Below are positions 1-8,333 of a stretch of 64,000 bases of DNA, piece after piece. The notes beneath the pieces were generated by a model. It was not told the DNA's origin. It ran no database searches and was given only the letters and a program-made list of their open reading frames with translations. This DNA is from Patescibacteria group bacterium (GTDB lineage Bacteria > Patescibacteriota > Patescibacteriia > 2-12-FULL-60-25). Both the position numbers and the translations under genes were made by a program. The stretch is from positions 868,001 through 932,000 of the forward strand of contig JAQTXZ010000001.1 of the NCBI GenBank assembly GCA_028688515.1. Direction: 5' to 3'. Position 1 is the first letter of the stretch. Each line of letters opens with the position of its first letter.

Positions 1-115
1 AGGCAATGAATAGCGGCCCCCTTGTCTTCTCCAGCCCAGCGAGCCAGTCTTCCCAGCTCATATTCCGATCAGAGGACGATGTTGCTTTGGCGATCTCTGA
101 CAATGACTTTTCCAT
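1..115 (-). CDS. N-terminal fragment of an unknown protein
   Basis: Thirty-eight codons are open from an ATG at 115-113 to the window edge. A strong ribosome binding site (AGGAAGG) lies about 8 nt upstream. The peptide starts MEKSLSEIAKATSS and contains SWEDWLAGLEK. I do not recognise the family. The strong Shine-Dalgarno matches the start type used by the lineage-specific genes of this window rather than by its core genes. Confidence 0.5.
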   Translation of the reverse strand, partial: MEKSLSEIAKATSSSDRNMSWEDWLAGLEKTRGPLFIA

Positions 116-258
116 GGTACAAACCTTCCTTTTCCGCTCCCGCTCCTGGAGAGCGGTTAAAGGTTAATCCTTGGCTAAGATAAGGTCAACTGCGACTATT
201 GCCAAAATCGGCTATATACTGTAGACTTTGGCTACTTAAAAAACTCACGTTTCCGTGC

Positions 259-288
259 GGTTAGACGCAAGATTGTGCGTCTCTACAG
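259..288. repeat. Short hairpin repeat (family C)
   Basis: The sequence TTAGACGCA-n-TGCGTCTCTACAG is a short palindrome. It recurs at about 18765 and 55780, and in variant form at 52563. It lies in the 219-bp gap upstream of rpsA, where I see no gene. Confidence 0.6.
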
Positions 289-334
289 CGTGGAAGCGGC
301 TGCACGGTTTAGGTGCGGCTAATGTTCAATAGTT

Positions 335-1441
335 ATGTCAACAAAAATTGCTCCTGAAAATCAAACCAGCGAGATCGGCAAACTGCTCGAAGACAAAATT
401 TATACAAACTATCCCAAACCCGGGGATGTGGTGCACGGCAAAGTCATCTCCGTGGGTCGCAACGAAGTCAGAATCGACATCGGAGGCCTGGCCGTTGGCT
501 TGGTCCGAGGGCCGGAACTTGATCCGCAAGCCGTGCTCGCAGTAGGCGACGAAATCGATGCAACAGTGGTTGATTTGGACAACGAATTCGGCGAACTGGA
601 ATTAAGCCTTAAGGGTGCAGGCCGCAAAAAGACCTGGGAAAAAATCAAAGAACTTTTTACGAGCGGAGTGGTTGTTACCGCACGCATTCTCGAGGCCAAC
701 AAAGGCGGACTCATTGTGCGCTTGGAAGGCATCACCGGATTTTTGCCTGTTTCGCAGCTTTCACCCGAGAATTATCCCCGCGTGCAGGGCGGCGAAAAGA
801 ACCGCATTTTGGAAAAACTCAAAGAGTTGGTTACGCGCGATTTGGAAGTTAAAGTCATCGACGTAAACGAGGAAGAAGGCAAATTCATTGTTTCCGAAAA
901 AGCCGTTTGGGAAACCAAACAGGAAAGCGTCATCTCCAAATATAAAGTCGGAGATACGGTGGAGGGCAATGTTACGGCCGTTACGGACTTTGGCGCTTTC
1001 ATCAAATTTGACGCCAATCTGGAAGGCTTGGTGCACATCAGCGAAATCGCCTGGCAACGCATCGACCACCCGCGCGACGTGCTCAAAATTGGCGACCGCG
1101 TCCGCGCAGAAATCATCAACTTGGAAGGCTCGAAAATCTTCCTCTCAATGAAAAAGCTGGTGGAAGATCCGTGGGTCAATGTCAGCAAAAAATACAAAGA
1201 GGGCGACTGGGTCAAAGGCCGCGTGCTCAAGATCAATCCCTTTGGACTCTTTGTCGAGCTTGATCCTGATATTCACGGCCTTGCTCACATCAGCGAACTG
1301 GCCGACAAGCCGGTCAAAGATGTAAACGAAATCGCACGCATCGGAGATGAATTTGATTTCCGTATCGTGTCCATCGAACCGTTAAACCACCGTTTGGGCC
1401 TTTCACTCAAAAAAGACAAAGTGGAAGCGGAGAAGAAATAA
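335..1441 (+). CDS. rpsA: 30S ribosomal protein S1 (four S1 domains)
   Basis: The 368-residue protein holds four S1 RNA-binding OB folds at about 30-99, 113-188, 204-275 and 289-361. The third and fourth carry the typical FGAFIKF/FGLFVEL and GLVHISE/GLAHISE strands. S1 helps the 30S subunit bind and unfold mRNA. Four domains rather than six fits the short S1 forms seen outside Proteobacteria. No good Shine-Dalgarno precedes the ATG; an AGGTG lies about 20 nt away. A strong terminator follows, so the gene is probably a single transcription unit. Confidence 0.9.
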   Translation: MSTKIAPENQTSEIGKLLEDKIYTNYPKPGDVVHGKVISVGRNEVRIDIGGLAVGLVRGPELDPQAVLAVGDEIDATVVDLDNEFGELELSLKGAGRKKTWEKIKELFTSGVVVTARILEANKGGLIVRLEGITGFLPVSQLSPENYPRVQGGEKNRILEKLKELVTRDLEVKVIDVNEEEGKFIVSEKAVWETKQESVISKYKVGDTVEGNVTAVTDFGAFIKFDANLEGLVHISEIAWQRIDHPRDVLKIGDRVRAEIINLEGSKIFLSMKKLVEDPWVNVSKKYKEGDWVKGRVLKINPFGLFVELDPDIHGLAHISELADKPVKDVNEIARIGDEFDFRIVSIEPLNHRLGLSLKKDKVEAEKK

Positions 1442-1460
1442 AATTAAAAATCGCAAAGCA

Positions 1461-1490
1461 AAAACGCTCGACATTAGTCGGGCGTTTTGC
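1461..1490 (+). terminator. Rho-independent terminator after rpsA
   Basis: AACGC-T-CGAC, loop ATTA, GTCG-G-GCGTT, then a T run. A very similar hairpin (CGAC-acta-GTCG core) recurs at 58917. Confidence 0.85.
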
Positions 1491-1502
1491 TAAATTATGT
1501 AC

Positions 1503-2156
1503 ATGAAAATCGCTTACGTCGACGGATATAAGATACGGCAGACGCTGGATACGGACTTTAATCTCGTGCACTTGCACGTAGACGATCCGACCGAATATTC
1601 TCCCAAATTTTATATTCCGCGCGGTGAAATCTGGATAGACCATCGCTTCAAAAAAGAGACCTCTCATCTGTTGAAATTCGAATTAAGATGGTACGGCAAA
1701 CAAAACGGAACGTACCACGAGATAAGAAAGCGGGATTTGAAAAATGCGAAACATTTGGGCGATGCTCCTGATTTCGTCATCAAAACTCAAAAGAAAAATA
1801 GGCTGGCCATCCGCCACGTCGATGGAAGCATCGTGCGCAAATACATTGACCCTGAATGGGTCTGCGGCGGACACGATTTTGTTTACGGCTACATTCCAAA
1901 AAACGAAATTTGGATCGACTCTCTGATGGATCCGCGCGATTTGCCCCACGTTCTGCTACACGAAACCATTGAACGTAATCTGATGTCCGCAGGCATGTCT
2001 TATGAACCGGCGCATGAATTTGCGACAGCCGGCGAAAGACTGTCGCGACGTTCCGCGGGCGGAATTTATCCGGGCGATCCGGGTTATAAACGCGGACTGA
2101 CTAAAGAACAATTCATGAAAAAATATGTCAAAAGTTATAAAACCGTTAAAGGTTAA
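1503..2156 (+). CDS. Unknown protein, translationally coupled to a C39-like peptidase
   Basis: The protein starts MKIAYVDGYKIRQTL and has about 217 residues, with no signal peptide or membrane segment. Two imperfect halves share the theme 'Y/F-I-P-K/R-x-E-I-W-I-D' (about 40-50 and 130-140). Near residue 150 it has HVLLHETIERN, which looks like a lone zinc-peptidase-like helix but is HETIE, not a full HExxH. I chose ATG 1503 over ATG 1497 because an extended -10 (TGCTAAATT, 1488-1496) ends 6 nt before it, suggesting a leaderless mRNA. The gene overlaps the next by 32 bp, implying coupled expression and a linked function. Function not recognised. Confidence 0.75.
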   Translation: MKIAYVDGYKIRQTLDTDFNLVHLHVDDPTEYSPKFYIPRGEIWIDHRFKKETSHLLKFELRWYGKQNGTYHEIRKRDLKNAKHLGDAPDFVIKTQKKNRLAIRHVDGSIVRKYIDPEWVCGGHDFVYGYIPKNEIWIDSLMDPRDLPHVLLHETIERNLMSAGMSYEPAHEFATAGERLSRRSAGGIYPGDPGYKRGLTKEQFMKKYVKSYKTVKG

Positions 2157-2610
2157 ACACTACCGCGAACGGCCCGGCTACTGCGGACCGGCATCTTTGA
2201 AGATTTTATTTTCACATTACGGAGTCGAGGCTAGCGAAATTAAACTGGGACGTATTGCAGGCACGGTCGCAAAAATCGGCACTTTCCACGAAGGCCTTGT
2301 CAAAGCCGCAGAAGTCCATGGTTTTAAAACTTATACAAAAGAACGTGCGACCTTTAAAGATCTGGACACTTGGATCAATCGCAAAAAAACGCCTGTCATC
2401 GTGGACTGGTTCAGTGATTACGATGATCATTACGCAGTAGTCATCGGACTTGATAAAAAATACATCTATATGGACGACCCGGAGCTGGACAAGCCCATGC
2501 GCCGAATTGAAAGAAGTTTCTTCAATCACATATGGTTTGGTTTTACCGGTAAAAACAATGAAAAAGTCAGTTGGCGCTGGATGATGACCATCGAGCCTAA
2601 AATTACTTGA
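2125..2610 (+). CDS. Peptidase C39-like (papain-fold) protein
   Basis: The 161-residue protein has the layout of a C39-like cysteine peptidase: GYCGPASL with nucleophile Cys20, DDHYAVVIG with His102, and MDDPE with Asp117/118. Stand-alone C39 domains cut leader peptides or act as bacteriocin-processing or housekeeping proteases. There is no ABC transporter domain and no signal peptide, so it is cytoplasmic as read. The start lies inside the end of the upstream gene, in another frame. Substrate unknown; the overlapping upstream protein is the obvious candidate partner. Confidence 0.75.
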   Translation: MSKVIKPLKVKHYRERPGYCGPASLKILFSHYGVEASEIKLGRIAGTVAKIGTFHEGLVKAAEVHGFKTYTKERATFKDLDTWINRKKTPVIVDWFSDYDDHYAVVIGLDKKYIYMDDPELDKPMRRIERSFFNHIWFGFTGKNNEKVSWRWMMTIEPKIT

Positions 2611-2643
2611 TTAACCTGGTAAACCTGATAAACTTCGTTAGAT

Positions 2644-4488
2644 ATGAAACAAACAGTCAGAAACATCATTATATTCGCCGTTGCCATGGTTATATTGGGT
2701 GCTATTTTGGCGACAACTTCGCTTGATACGACCAAAACGACTGATATTGCCACATTGGCGAGCGATGTACAAAAAGGCAACGTCACCAACCTCGTTGTCA
2801 GCGGTGATGTGATTGAAGCGACTTACAAAGATGGGTCAAAGGCCAAGGCCGAAAAAGAACCTGGCGATTCCATTTCTACGATATTCAAAAATTACGGTGT
2901 TGACGCGGATCGCATGCTTGCAATACCGACAGAGATAAAAGAAGCCAGCGGCTTCAATTATTGGGCATCGCTGCTGTTGCCAAATATTTTGACGATTTTG
3001 CTGCTCATCGGAATCATGTGGTTTTTCTTTCGCCAGGTTCAAGGACAAAATAACAAGGCCCTTTCTTTTGGACAGGGTGCCGGACACGAAATTTCAAAAG
3101 ACGCGAAAGACAAAGTCATGTTTAAGGATGTTGCAGGAGTAAGAGAGGCCAAACACGAACTGATGGAGATTGTGGAATTTTTAAAGACTCCGGAAAAGTT
3201 TTCGTCTTTCGGTGCAAAAATTCCCAAAGGCGTTTTGCTTATGGGCGCTCCGGGCACGGGAAAGACATTGCTCGCCAAAGCCGTCGCAGGCGAAGCCGGC
3301 GTGCCTTTTTACTTTATGAGCGGTTCTGAATTTGTTGAAATGTTTGTGGGCGTCGGCGCCTCGCGCGTTCGCGATCTGTTTGCCCGCGCCAAAAAGAACG
3401 CTCCATGTATTGTATTCGTTGATGAAATTGATGCGGTTGGACGCCAGCGCGGTTCCGGCTTGGGCGGATCTCACGATGAACGCGAACAAACTTTGAACCA
3501 GATACTTGTGGAGATGGATGGCTTTGAACCAAACGCCGGCGTTATCATGATCGCGGCGACAAACAGACCAGACGTGCTGGATCCCGCATTGTTGCGTCCG
3601 GGACGTTTTGACAGGCGCATTATGCTCGATCCCCCGGATATTGATGACCGCGAAGCGATTCTTAAAATCCACGGCAAGCACAAGCCGCTCTCCAAAGGAG
3701 TTTCATTGCGCAAGCTGGCAGAAAGAACACCGGGATTCTCAGGAGCTGATTTGATGAACTTGATGAACGAGGCTGCCATTCTTGCCGTGCGCCGCGGCAA
3801 AACTTCTATCAGCGAAGACGAGCTGCTCGAATCGATCGAAAAAGTAATGCTTGGTCCGGAGCGCCGCAGCCGCGTTATGAATGAGAATGAACGCAAGATA
3901 ACCGCCTTTCATGAAGTCGGCCACGCCTTGATTGCTCACATGCTGCCGCACGCCGATCCGGTACAAAAAATCAGCATTATCTCTCGCGGACGTGCTGCCG
4001 GTTATACGATCAAAACCCCGACCGAGGATAGGCACATGCGCGCTCGCGAAGAGTACGTGGAAGATTTGTCAGTCATGCTCGGAGGATATGCGGCGGAACA
4101 GATTGTTTTTGGAGATATTACGACCGGCGCTTCGAGCGATATGCGCAGCGCGACCCAACTTGCCAAAGACATGGTCATGCAGTGGGGCATGAGCGCCGCA
4201 CTTGGACCGCGCGTGTATGGCGAGCGCGAAGATATGATTTTTCTTGGCCGCAACATCCATGAAAATCGCGACTACTCGGAAAAAATCGCCGAGAAGATCG
4301 ATAATGAAATTGATAAGTTGATAACCGAGGCACTCGAGCGCGCCAAGCAAATCATCAACGACAATCGCAGTGCAATGAACAAAGTCTCAGAAGTTTTGAT
4401 GGAAAAAGAAACTCTCGAACGCGACGCCTTTTTGGCAGCCATCGAAATTCCGTCCGCCAATCCGGCAAACAGACCGGATAACACATAA
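2644..4488 (+). CDS. ftsH: ATP-dependent zinc metalloprotease FtsH
   Basis: The membrane-anchored AAA+ protease (614 residues) has two membrane helices (about 7-25 and 111-130) flanking a small extracytoplasmic domain. Walker A is GAPGTGKT (201-208), Walker B VFVDE ends near 261, and the second region of homology runs to about 324 with the arginine finger. The zinc site is HEVGH (423-427), an HExxH with Val where Ala is usual. It degrades misfolded membrane proteins and short-lived regulators. Length and order are normal for the family. A tandem TAAACCTG-type repeat (about 2612-2638) fills the gap before it. Confidence 0.97.
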   Translation: MKQTVRNIIIFAVAMVILGAILATTSLDTTKTTDIATLASDVQKGNVTNLVVSGDVIEATYKDGSKAKAEKEPGDSISTIFKNYGVDADRMLAIPTEIKEASGFNYWASLLLPNILTILLLIGIMWFFFRQVQGQNNKALSFGQGAGHEISKDAKDKVMFKDVAGVREAKHELMEIVEFLKTPEKFSSFGAKIPKGVLLMGAPGTGKTLLAKAVAGEAGVPFYFMSGSEFVEMFVGVGASRVRDLFARAKKNAPCIVFVDEIDAVGRQRGSGLGGSHDEREQTLNQILVEMDGFEPNAGVIMIAATNRPDVLDPALLRPGRFDRRIMLDPPDIDDREAILKIHGKHKPLSKGVSLRKLAERTPGFSGADLMNLMNEAAILAVRRGKTSISEDELLESIEKVMLGPERRSRVMNENERKITAFHEVGHALIAHMLPHADPVQKISIISRGRAAGYTIKTPTEDRHMRAREEYVEDLSVMLGGYAAEQIVFGDITTGASSDMRSATQLAKDMVMQWGMSAALGPRVYGEREDMIFLGRNIHENRDYSEKIAEKIDNEIDKLITEALERAKQIINDNRSAMNKVSEVLMEKETLERDAFLAAIEIPSANPANRPDNT

Positions 4489-4562
4489 ACAAACCCAGAG
4501 GACCACGCGGACCAGACGTAACAAGAACGTCCACCGTGTCCGCATGGTCCTCATGGTCCGTT

Positions 4563-4585
4563 AAAGACGCCTTTGCGCGTCTTTT
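4563..4585 (+). terminator. Terminator after ftsH
   Basis: AAAGACGC, loop ctttgc, GCGTCTTTT. A second imperfect inverted repeat of GGACCA-type words (4498-4560) sits between the ftsH stop and this hairpin. Confidence 0.75.
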
Positions 4586-4586
4586 G

Positions 4587-4595
4587 TGTTATAAT
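4587..4595 (+). promoter_or_regulatory. Extended -10 promoter, leaderless start
   Basis: TGTTATAAT ends 8 nt before the ATG at 4604, so transcription should start at or beside the start codon. No Shine-Dalgarno fits. Confidence 0.7.
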
Positions 4596-4603
4596 GTTGC
4601 CAT

Positions 4604-5623
4604 ATGTTAAAAAGCAAATCGATCATTCCACACGACCGCCCGGTTTACCGCGAGGTCTTACCCCAGGCGCTAAAAACCGCTTGGCGCAATCCACTGCTTT
4701 GGATCTTTGGCATCTTTGCCGCAGTGTTAAATAGCGGCGGTGCATTGGATGCTTGTTGGAAATTTTTTAACTCCATTCAAACTCAAGGTTCTGATATTTT
4801 TATCGGGCAAACCGTTGTTCAAATTTGGCACGTTGGTTGGATCGGCGGCTTTCATCTCTTGCCGTTCTTTCAAGCCTTGCTTGCCATCTTTTCTTTGACT
4901 GTAATTTTTTTGGCAGTGCTCGCTTTTTCCTGCATCAGCCAAGGCGTTATCATCCAGTCGGTCGGATCCGGCAAAGACGGTTCTTTGGGACGCATCAAAA
5001 AAGCCATGCTTGTCAGCGGCCGCGCGCTTTTGCCGATCGCGGTATTAAACGTCATCATTATCGCAGCCATTTGGCTTACGCGCTTTTTGGTCTCTCTACC
5101 TTTGGCTATGGTACTCGGACGCGACAGCGGTTTGCGCTTGGCTATCTACTTAGTTTCTTTTATCGTTTTCTTTGTTCTGACTTTCTTTTTAAGCATCTTA
5201 CAGATTTACGCCTTAAACGCCATGATGTCGCAAGGTGCGACTTTAGCTCAGGCCTTTGGACGCGCCTGGCAGGTCATCAAACAACATTGGCTGGTAACGA
5301 TTGAAACCGCAATTTTGCAAGCACTGATAATCGTTGTCGCAACAATTGCGGCACTTATCGCGCTCATGATATTAATCTTTCCGCCGGCAGTGCTTTACGT
5401 TTTGGCGCTATTCAGACAAAACTTCGCACTCTTTCAACTAAGCTCCGGAATTTTTGCGGTAATTATCATAGTCTTTTTGGTGGCTTATACCGGTTTTACC
5501 GTCACATTCCAATACGCGCTTTGGACGCACATGTACCGCAAATTCGGCGAGGGCGGGGTCATGCCAAAACTTCACAGACTATTTCGTTTTGCCACGCATA
5601 AAACAGACATCCCGCAATCCTAA
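4604..5623 (+). CDS. Unknown polytopic membrane protein
   Basis: The 339-residue protein has about six hydrophobic helices (roughly 30-46, 85-110, 140-165, 180-205, 235-265 and 285-310) and short polar loops. The N-terminal PQALKTAWRNPLLWIFGIF resembles the amphipathic start of a common CPR membrane family related to the membrane domain of glycerophosphodiester phosphodiesterases. No catalytic motif is visible. It is transcribed from its own leaderless promoter and lies 29 bp before pilB, so the two may be co-transcribed. Function unknown. Confidence 0.8.
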   Translation: MLKSKSIIPHDRPVYREVLPQALKTAWRNPLLWIFGIFAAVLNSGGALDACWKFFNSIQTQGSDIFIGQTVVQIWHVGWIGGFHLLPFFQALLAIFSLTVIFLAVLAFSCISQGVIIQSVGSGKDGSLGRIKKAMLVSGRALLPIAVLNVIIIAAIWLTRFLVSLPLAMVLGRDSGLRLAIYLVSFIVFFVLTFFLSILQIYALNAMMSQGATLAQAFGRAWQVIKQHWLVTIETAILQALIIVVATIAALIALMILIFPPAVLYVLALFRQNFALFQLSSGIFAVIIIVFLVAYTGFTVTFQYALWTHMYRKFGEGGVMPKLHRLFRFATHKTDIPQS

Positions 5624-5652
5624 CAACAGAACCGGACAGAAGTTACTTGCTT

Positions 5653-7527
5653 ATGCCTTCTCCGTCACAAAAACCTAAGACGCCGTCGATTGAAGACCTG
5701 CTCAAAAAACCGACTGCTCCCGTTGCGTCCGGCGCATCCGGTCCCGGTATTTTTAAAGGCGCAAAAAAAGCAACGACCGCGCTCAAAAAAACCAAGAGCC
5801 AGGATGAGATGTCACAAATTGAACTCTTGGATCAAAAGATGCGGCAAATTGAGACTTCTGAAATAGAAAGACAAACGCAAAGAGAGGCCGAGAAACATTC
5901 TCTTCCCTACATAAACCTCAAAGGTTTTCCGATTTCTCCGGAAGCTCTTATCTTACTCAGCAAAGAAGACGCCGAGGAAAAAAAGACTATCGTATTTCTT
6001 AAAGTCACGGACGAAATTCGGTTAGCGACATCCAAACCAACGGAAGAAGTTTTTGCACTGGCAAAAAAATTTGCAGAAGATTTCGCGTCAGACGTGCACG
6101 TTTACTATTGCTCGGAATCCAGCCTGCAATTTGGCATCAAACTTTATGAGGCATTGCCAAAAACAATAGAAGTATCTTACGGCGTAAAAATTTCGAGCGA
6201 AGACTTGCAGCGTTTTGAAAAAGAAATCTCCAATTTTAAAGACCTTCAGGAAAAACTCAAAAAAATAACCACAACGGATTTGGTAACTTTGATAATCAGC
6301 GCCGCTTTAAAAGGCAATGCGTCTGACATTCACATCGAAGCCGAAGAAGACGGCATCAAAGTCCGTTTGCGCATCGACGGCATTTTGCACGAAGCAGCCA
6401 CTGTCCCGAGAGAACAATGGAAGCTGATCATTTCGCGCATCAAGCTGCTTTCGGGCATGAAGATTAACATCGAGTCAGTTCCGCAAGACGGGCGCATCAC
6501 GATTTATCTGACCAACGAAAAGATTGAAATACGCGTCAGCTCTTTGCCGACAGCATACGGAGAATCAGTCGTCATGCGTTTGCTTAGACCAAAATCAATC
6601 TCGCTTGATTTTGAGCAACTCGGCATCGAAGGCATCGCTTGGGAGCGCTTACAGCAAGAAGCGGCGCGTCCAAATGGCATGATCGTCACCACCGGTCCAA
6701 CAGGATCCGGTAAAACCACAACGTTGTATGCGATTTTAAAAAAGCTGAACACGCCTGAAGTTAAAATCATAACTTTGGAAGATCCCGTCGAGTACAAACT
6801 TCCGGGCATCAACCAAAGTCAGATTGAACACACCAAAGATTACACTTTCGCGAAAGGCTTGAGATCAATTCTACGTCAGGATCCGGATATTGTGATGGTT
6901 GGAGAAATCCGAGACACCGAGACCGCTGAAATAGCTGTTCAGGCCGCTTTGACGGGACACTTGGTCATTTCGACGATCCACACCAACAACGCGGCCGGCG
7001 CAATTCCCCGCTTTCTTTCCATGGGCGTAAAACCTTTCTTTCTGGCCCCCGCGCTCAACTGCGTTATCGGCCAGCGCCTGGTCCGTTTGTTATGCAACGA
7101 GTGCAAAGCCCCGATCAAACTTGACGATGGCGTCATGTCGCAAGTCAAAAAAGAATTAGGCGATCTTCCGGCTGCAAGCAAAATAAAGATCGATCTCGAA
7201 AAACTGCAATTTTACGGACCTTCAGAAAAAACCAAAGCTTGTCCGGCTTGCAACGGCCTTGGCTACAAAGGACGCTTGGGTATCTACGAATTGTTTACAA
7301 TGAACAAAGAAATCGAGCACATGATACTCGGACAATCGGTCTCCGAATACGACATGCTGGCCATCGCCAAAAAATTCGGAATGGTGACGATGACTCAAGA
7401 CGGCCTGCTCAAAGCCTCGCGCGCTCTGACTTCTGTCGACGAAGTGCTGCGCGTTGCCGGCACCGAGACTGTGCCTGACGAGGAAACGAGCGAGGAGACT
7501 GTAGAACAGATTAGCGATTCAGTTTAA
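5653..7527 (+). CDS. pilB: Type IV pilus assembly ATPase PilB / GspE family
   Basis: This is a hexameric secretion ATPase that drives polymerisation of type IV pilins. Residues 1-70 are a low-complexity linker, about 80-180 an N-terminal MshEN-like domain, and 200-600 the N2 and core ATPase domains. Walker A (GPTGSGKTTT) is near 347, the Asp box follows, and Walker B with the GEIRD motif is near 415. A zinc tetracysteine (CNEC near 480, CPAC near 529) is present, as in PilB/GspE but not PilT. I prefer ATG 5653 over the upstream TTG. The rest of the pilus machinery is not in this window. Confidence 0.93.
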   Translation: MPSPSQKPKTPSIEDLLKKPTAPVASGASGPGIFKGAKKATTALKKTKSQDEMSQIELLDQKMRQIETSEIERQTQREAEKHSLPYINLKGFPISPEALILLSKEDAEEKKTIVFLKVTDEIRLATSKPTEEVFALAKKFAEDFASDVHVYYCSESSLQFGIKLYEALPKTIEVSYGVKISSEDLQRFEKEISNFKDLQEKLKKITTTDLVTLIISAALKGNASDIHIEAEEDGIKVRLRIDGILHEAATVPREQWKLIISRIKLLSGMKINIESVPQDGRITIYLTNEKIEIRVSSLPTAYGESVVMRLLRPKSISLDFEQLGIEGIAWERLQQEAARPNGMIVTTGPTGSGKTTTLYAILKKLNTPEVKIITLEDPVEYKLPGINQSQIEHTKDYTFAKGLRSILRQDPDIVMVGEIRDTETAEIAVQAALTGHLVISTIHTNNAAGAIPRFLSMGVKPFFLAPALNCVIGQRLVRLLCNECKAPIKLDDGVMSQVKKELGDLPAASKIKIDLEKLQFYGPSEKTKACPACNGLGYKGRLGIYELFTMNKEIEHMILGQSVSEYDMLAIAKKFGMVTMTQDGLLKASRALTSVDEVLRVAGTETVPDEETSEETVEQISDSV

Positions 7528-7530
7528 TTG

Positions 7531-7640
7531 CCTAACTCACCCTACCCTCTCTTACCCAAGAGAGGGTTCTGAATCGCTCAGCTACACGAGGATGATGCGG
7601 TTCTCTCTCTTGGGTAAGAGAGAGTTAGAGTGAGTTAGGC
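7531..7640. repeat. Palindromic element family A, copy 1
   Basis: A ~110-bp inverted repeat. The left arm begins CCTAACTCACCCT and includes CTCTTACCCAAGAGAGGG; the right arm is its complement and ends GAGTGAGTTAGG. The centre contains ACACGAGGATGATG. Further copies are at 22169 and 22978. It is non-coding and has no transposase, so it is MITE-like. Confidence 0.85.
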
Positions 7641-7672
7641 TATTCAACCAATCAACTCTTGTCAGTTGTCAG

Positions 7673-8221
7673 CTATATCAGTTCTATCATCACCTGCACC
7701 GTCTGCTTTGCATATTTTTTCAACCAACTTCTTGCATTTTCAGGCCACTCGATAAGCACCACAGTCCCCGGTTCCGAAAGCTCTTCGTCGAGATCGAGGA
7801 CTACTAGATCTTTTTCGTCTTCAATGCGGTAGGCGTCGACGTGGACCAAGCGTCGAATGTCCGCTTCGCTGTCTTCGACCCTGAGGCTCAGACCCGAAGG
7901 GAATGTCCGCTTCGCTGAATTTCGAACATCGCTTTTCGATCCCCGACGTCGTACGTCGTACGTCGTACGTGGTACGTTGTAGATTCTCATCAGCGCAAAG
8001 GTCGGCGAGATGGCGCGTTTTGGCGCACCGAGCAAAGCCGCCAAATACTGTGTCAATGTCGTTTTGCCGGCACCAAGCGGACCGGAAAGCGCAACAATAA
8101 AACCAGGCTCGATCAGACGTGCGAGCGCGTCTGCAACCTTTTTCCAGTCGTCGAGCTCAACTACTTTAAACTGCTCAACGAGTTTGTCGTGCTTGATTGT
8201 GACGAGACGAGTTTGCTTCAT
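7673..8221 (-). CDS. tsaE: tRNA t6A biosynthesis ATPase TsaE with an in-frame repeat insertion
   Basis: TsaE is the P-loop ATPase of the complex that makes N6-threonylcarbamoyl-adenosine at A37 of ANN-decoding tRNAs. The Walker A is GPLGAGKTTL, followed by the conserved SPTFALMRIY and, after a gap, LVHVDAYRIED and VLIEWPENA. In normal TsaE the SPTF strand leads almost directly to the H-D-x-YR strand; here about 38 residues (about 80-118) intervene, encoded by repeat sequence. The gene follows tsaD on the same strand, as expected for a functional pair. A start at 8233 is possible, but that ATG belongs to a dispersed repeat, so I prefer 8221. Confidence 0.9.
   Translation of the reverse strand: MKQTRLVTIKHDKLVEQFKVVELDDWKKVADALARLIEPGFIVALSGPLGAGKTTLTQYLAALLGAPKRAISPTFALMRIYNVPRTTYDVRRRGSKSDVRNSAKRTFPSGLSLRVEDSEADIRRLVHVDAYRIEDEKDLVVLDLDEELSEPGTVVLIEWPENARSWLKKYAKQTVQVMIELI
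7855..7982. repeat. In-frame repeat block inside tsaE (family E)
   Basis: It holds a run of GTACGTCGTACGT words at 7944-7982 and two copies of GAATGTCCGCTTCGCTG (near 7855 and 7899). The reading frame of tsaE stays open through it. Confidence 0.75.
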
Positions 8222-8228
8222 ACTTTTT

Positions 8229-8323
8229 GTCATCCTCGGGCGAGTCCGACGAGACCCGAGGATCCAGTAAGATTAATTTGTTTCAATTTATTATATTGGA
8301 TCCCCGCATTCGCGAGGATGACA
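8229..8323. repeat. Palindromic element family D, copy 1
   Basis: The left arm is GTCATCCTCGGG...GAGGATCC and the right arm TTGGATCCCCGC...GCGAGGATGAC, around an AT-rich centre. It lies between tsaD and tsaE. Other copies: 16305, 20628, 23969, 29294, 32368 and 49841. Confidence 0.85.
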
Positions 8324-8333
8324 GAGTGGGAAG

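Noticed and set aside
1950-1990. Zinc metallopeptidase motif in the unknown protein at 1503
   Set aside because: The motif is HETIE, not HExxH, and no third ligand is evident.
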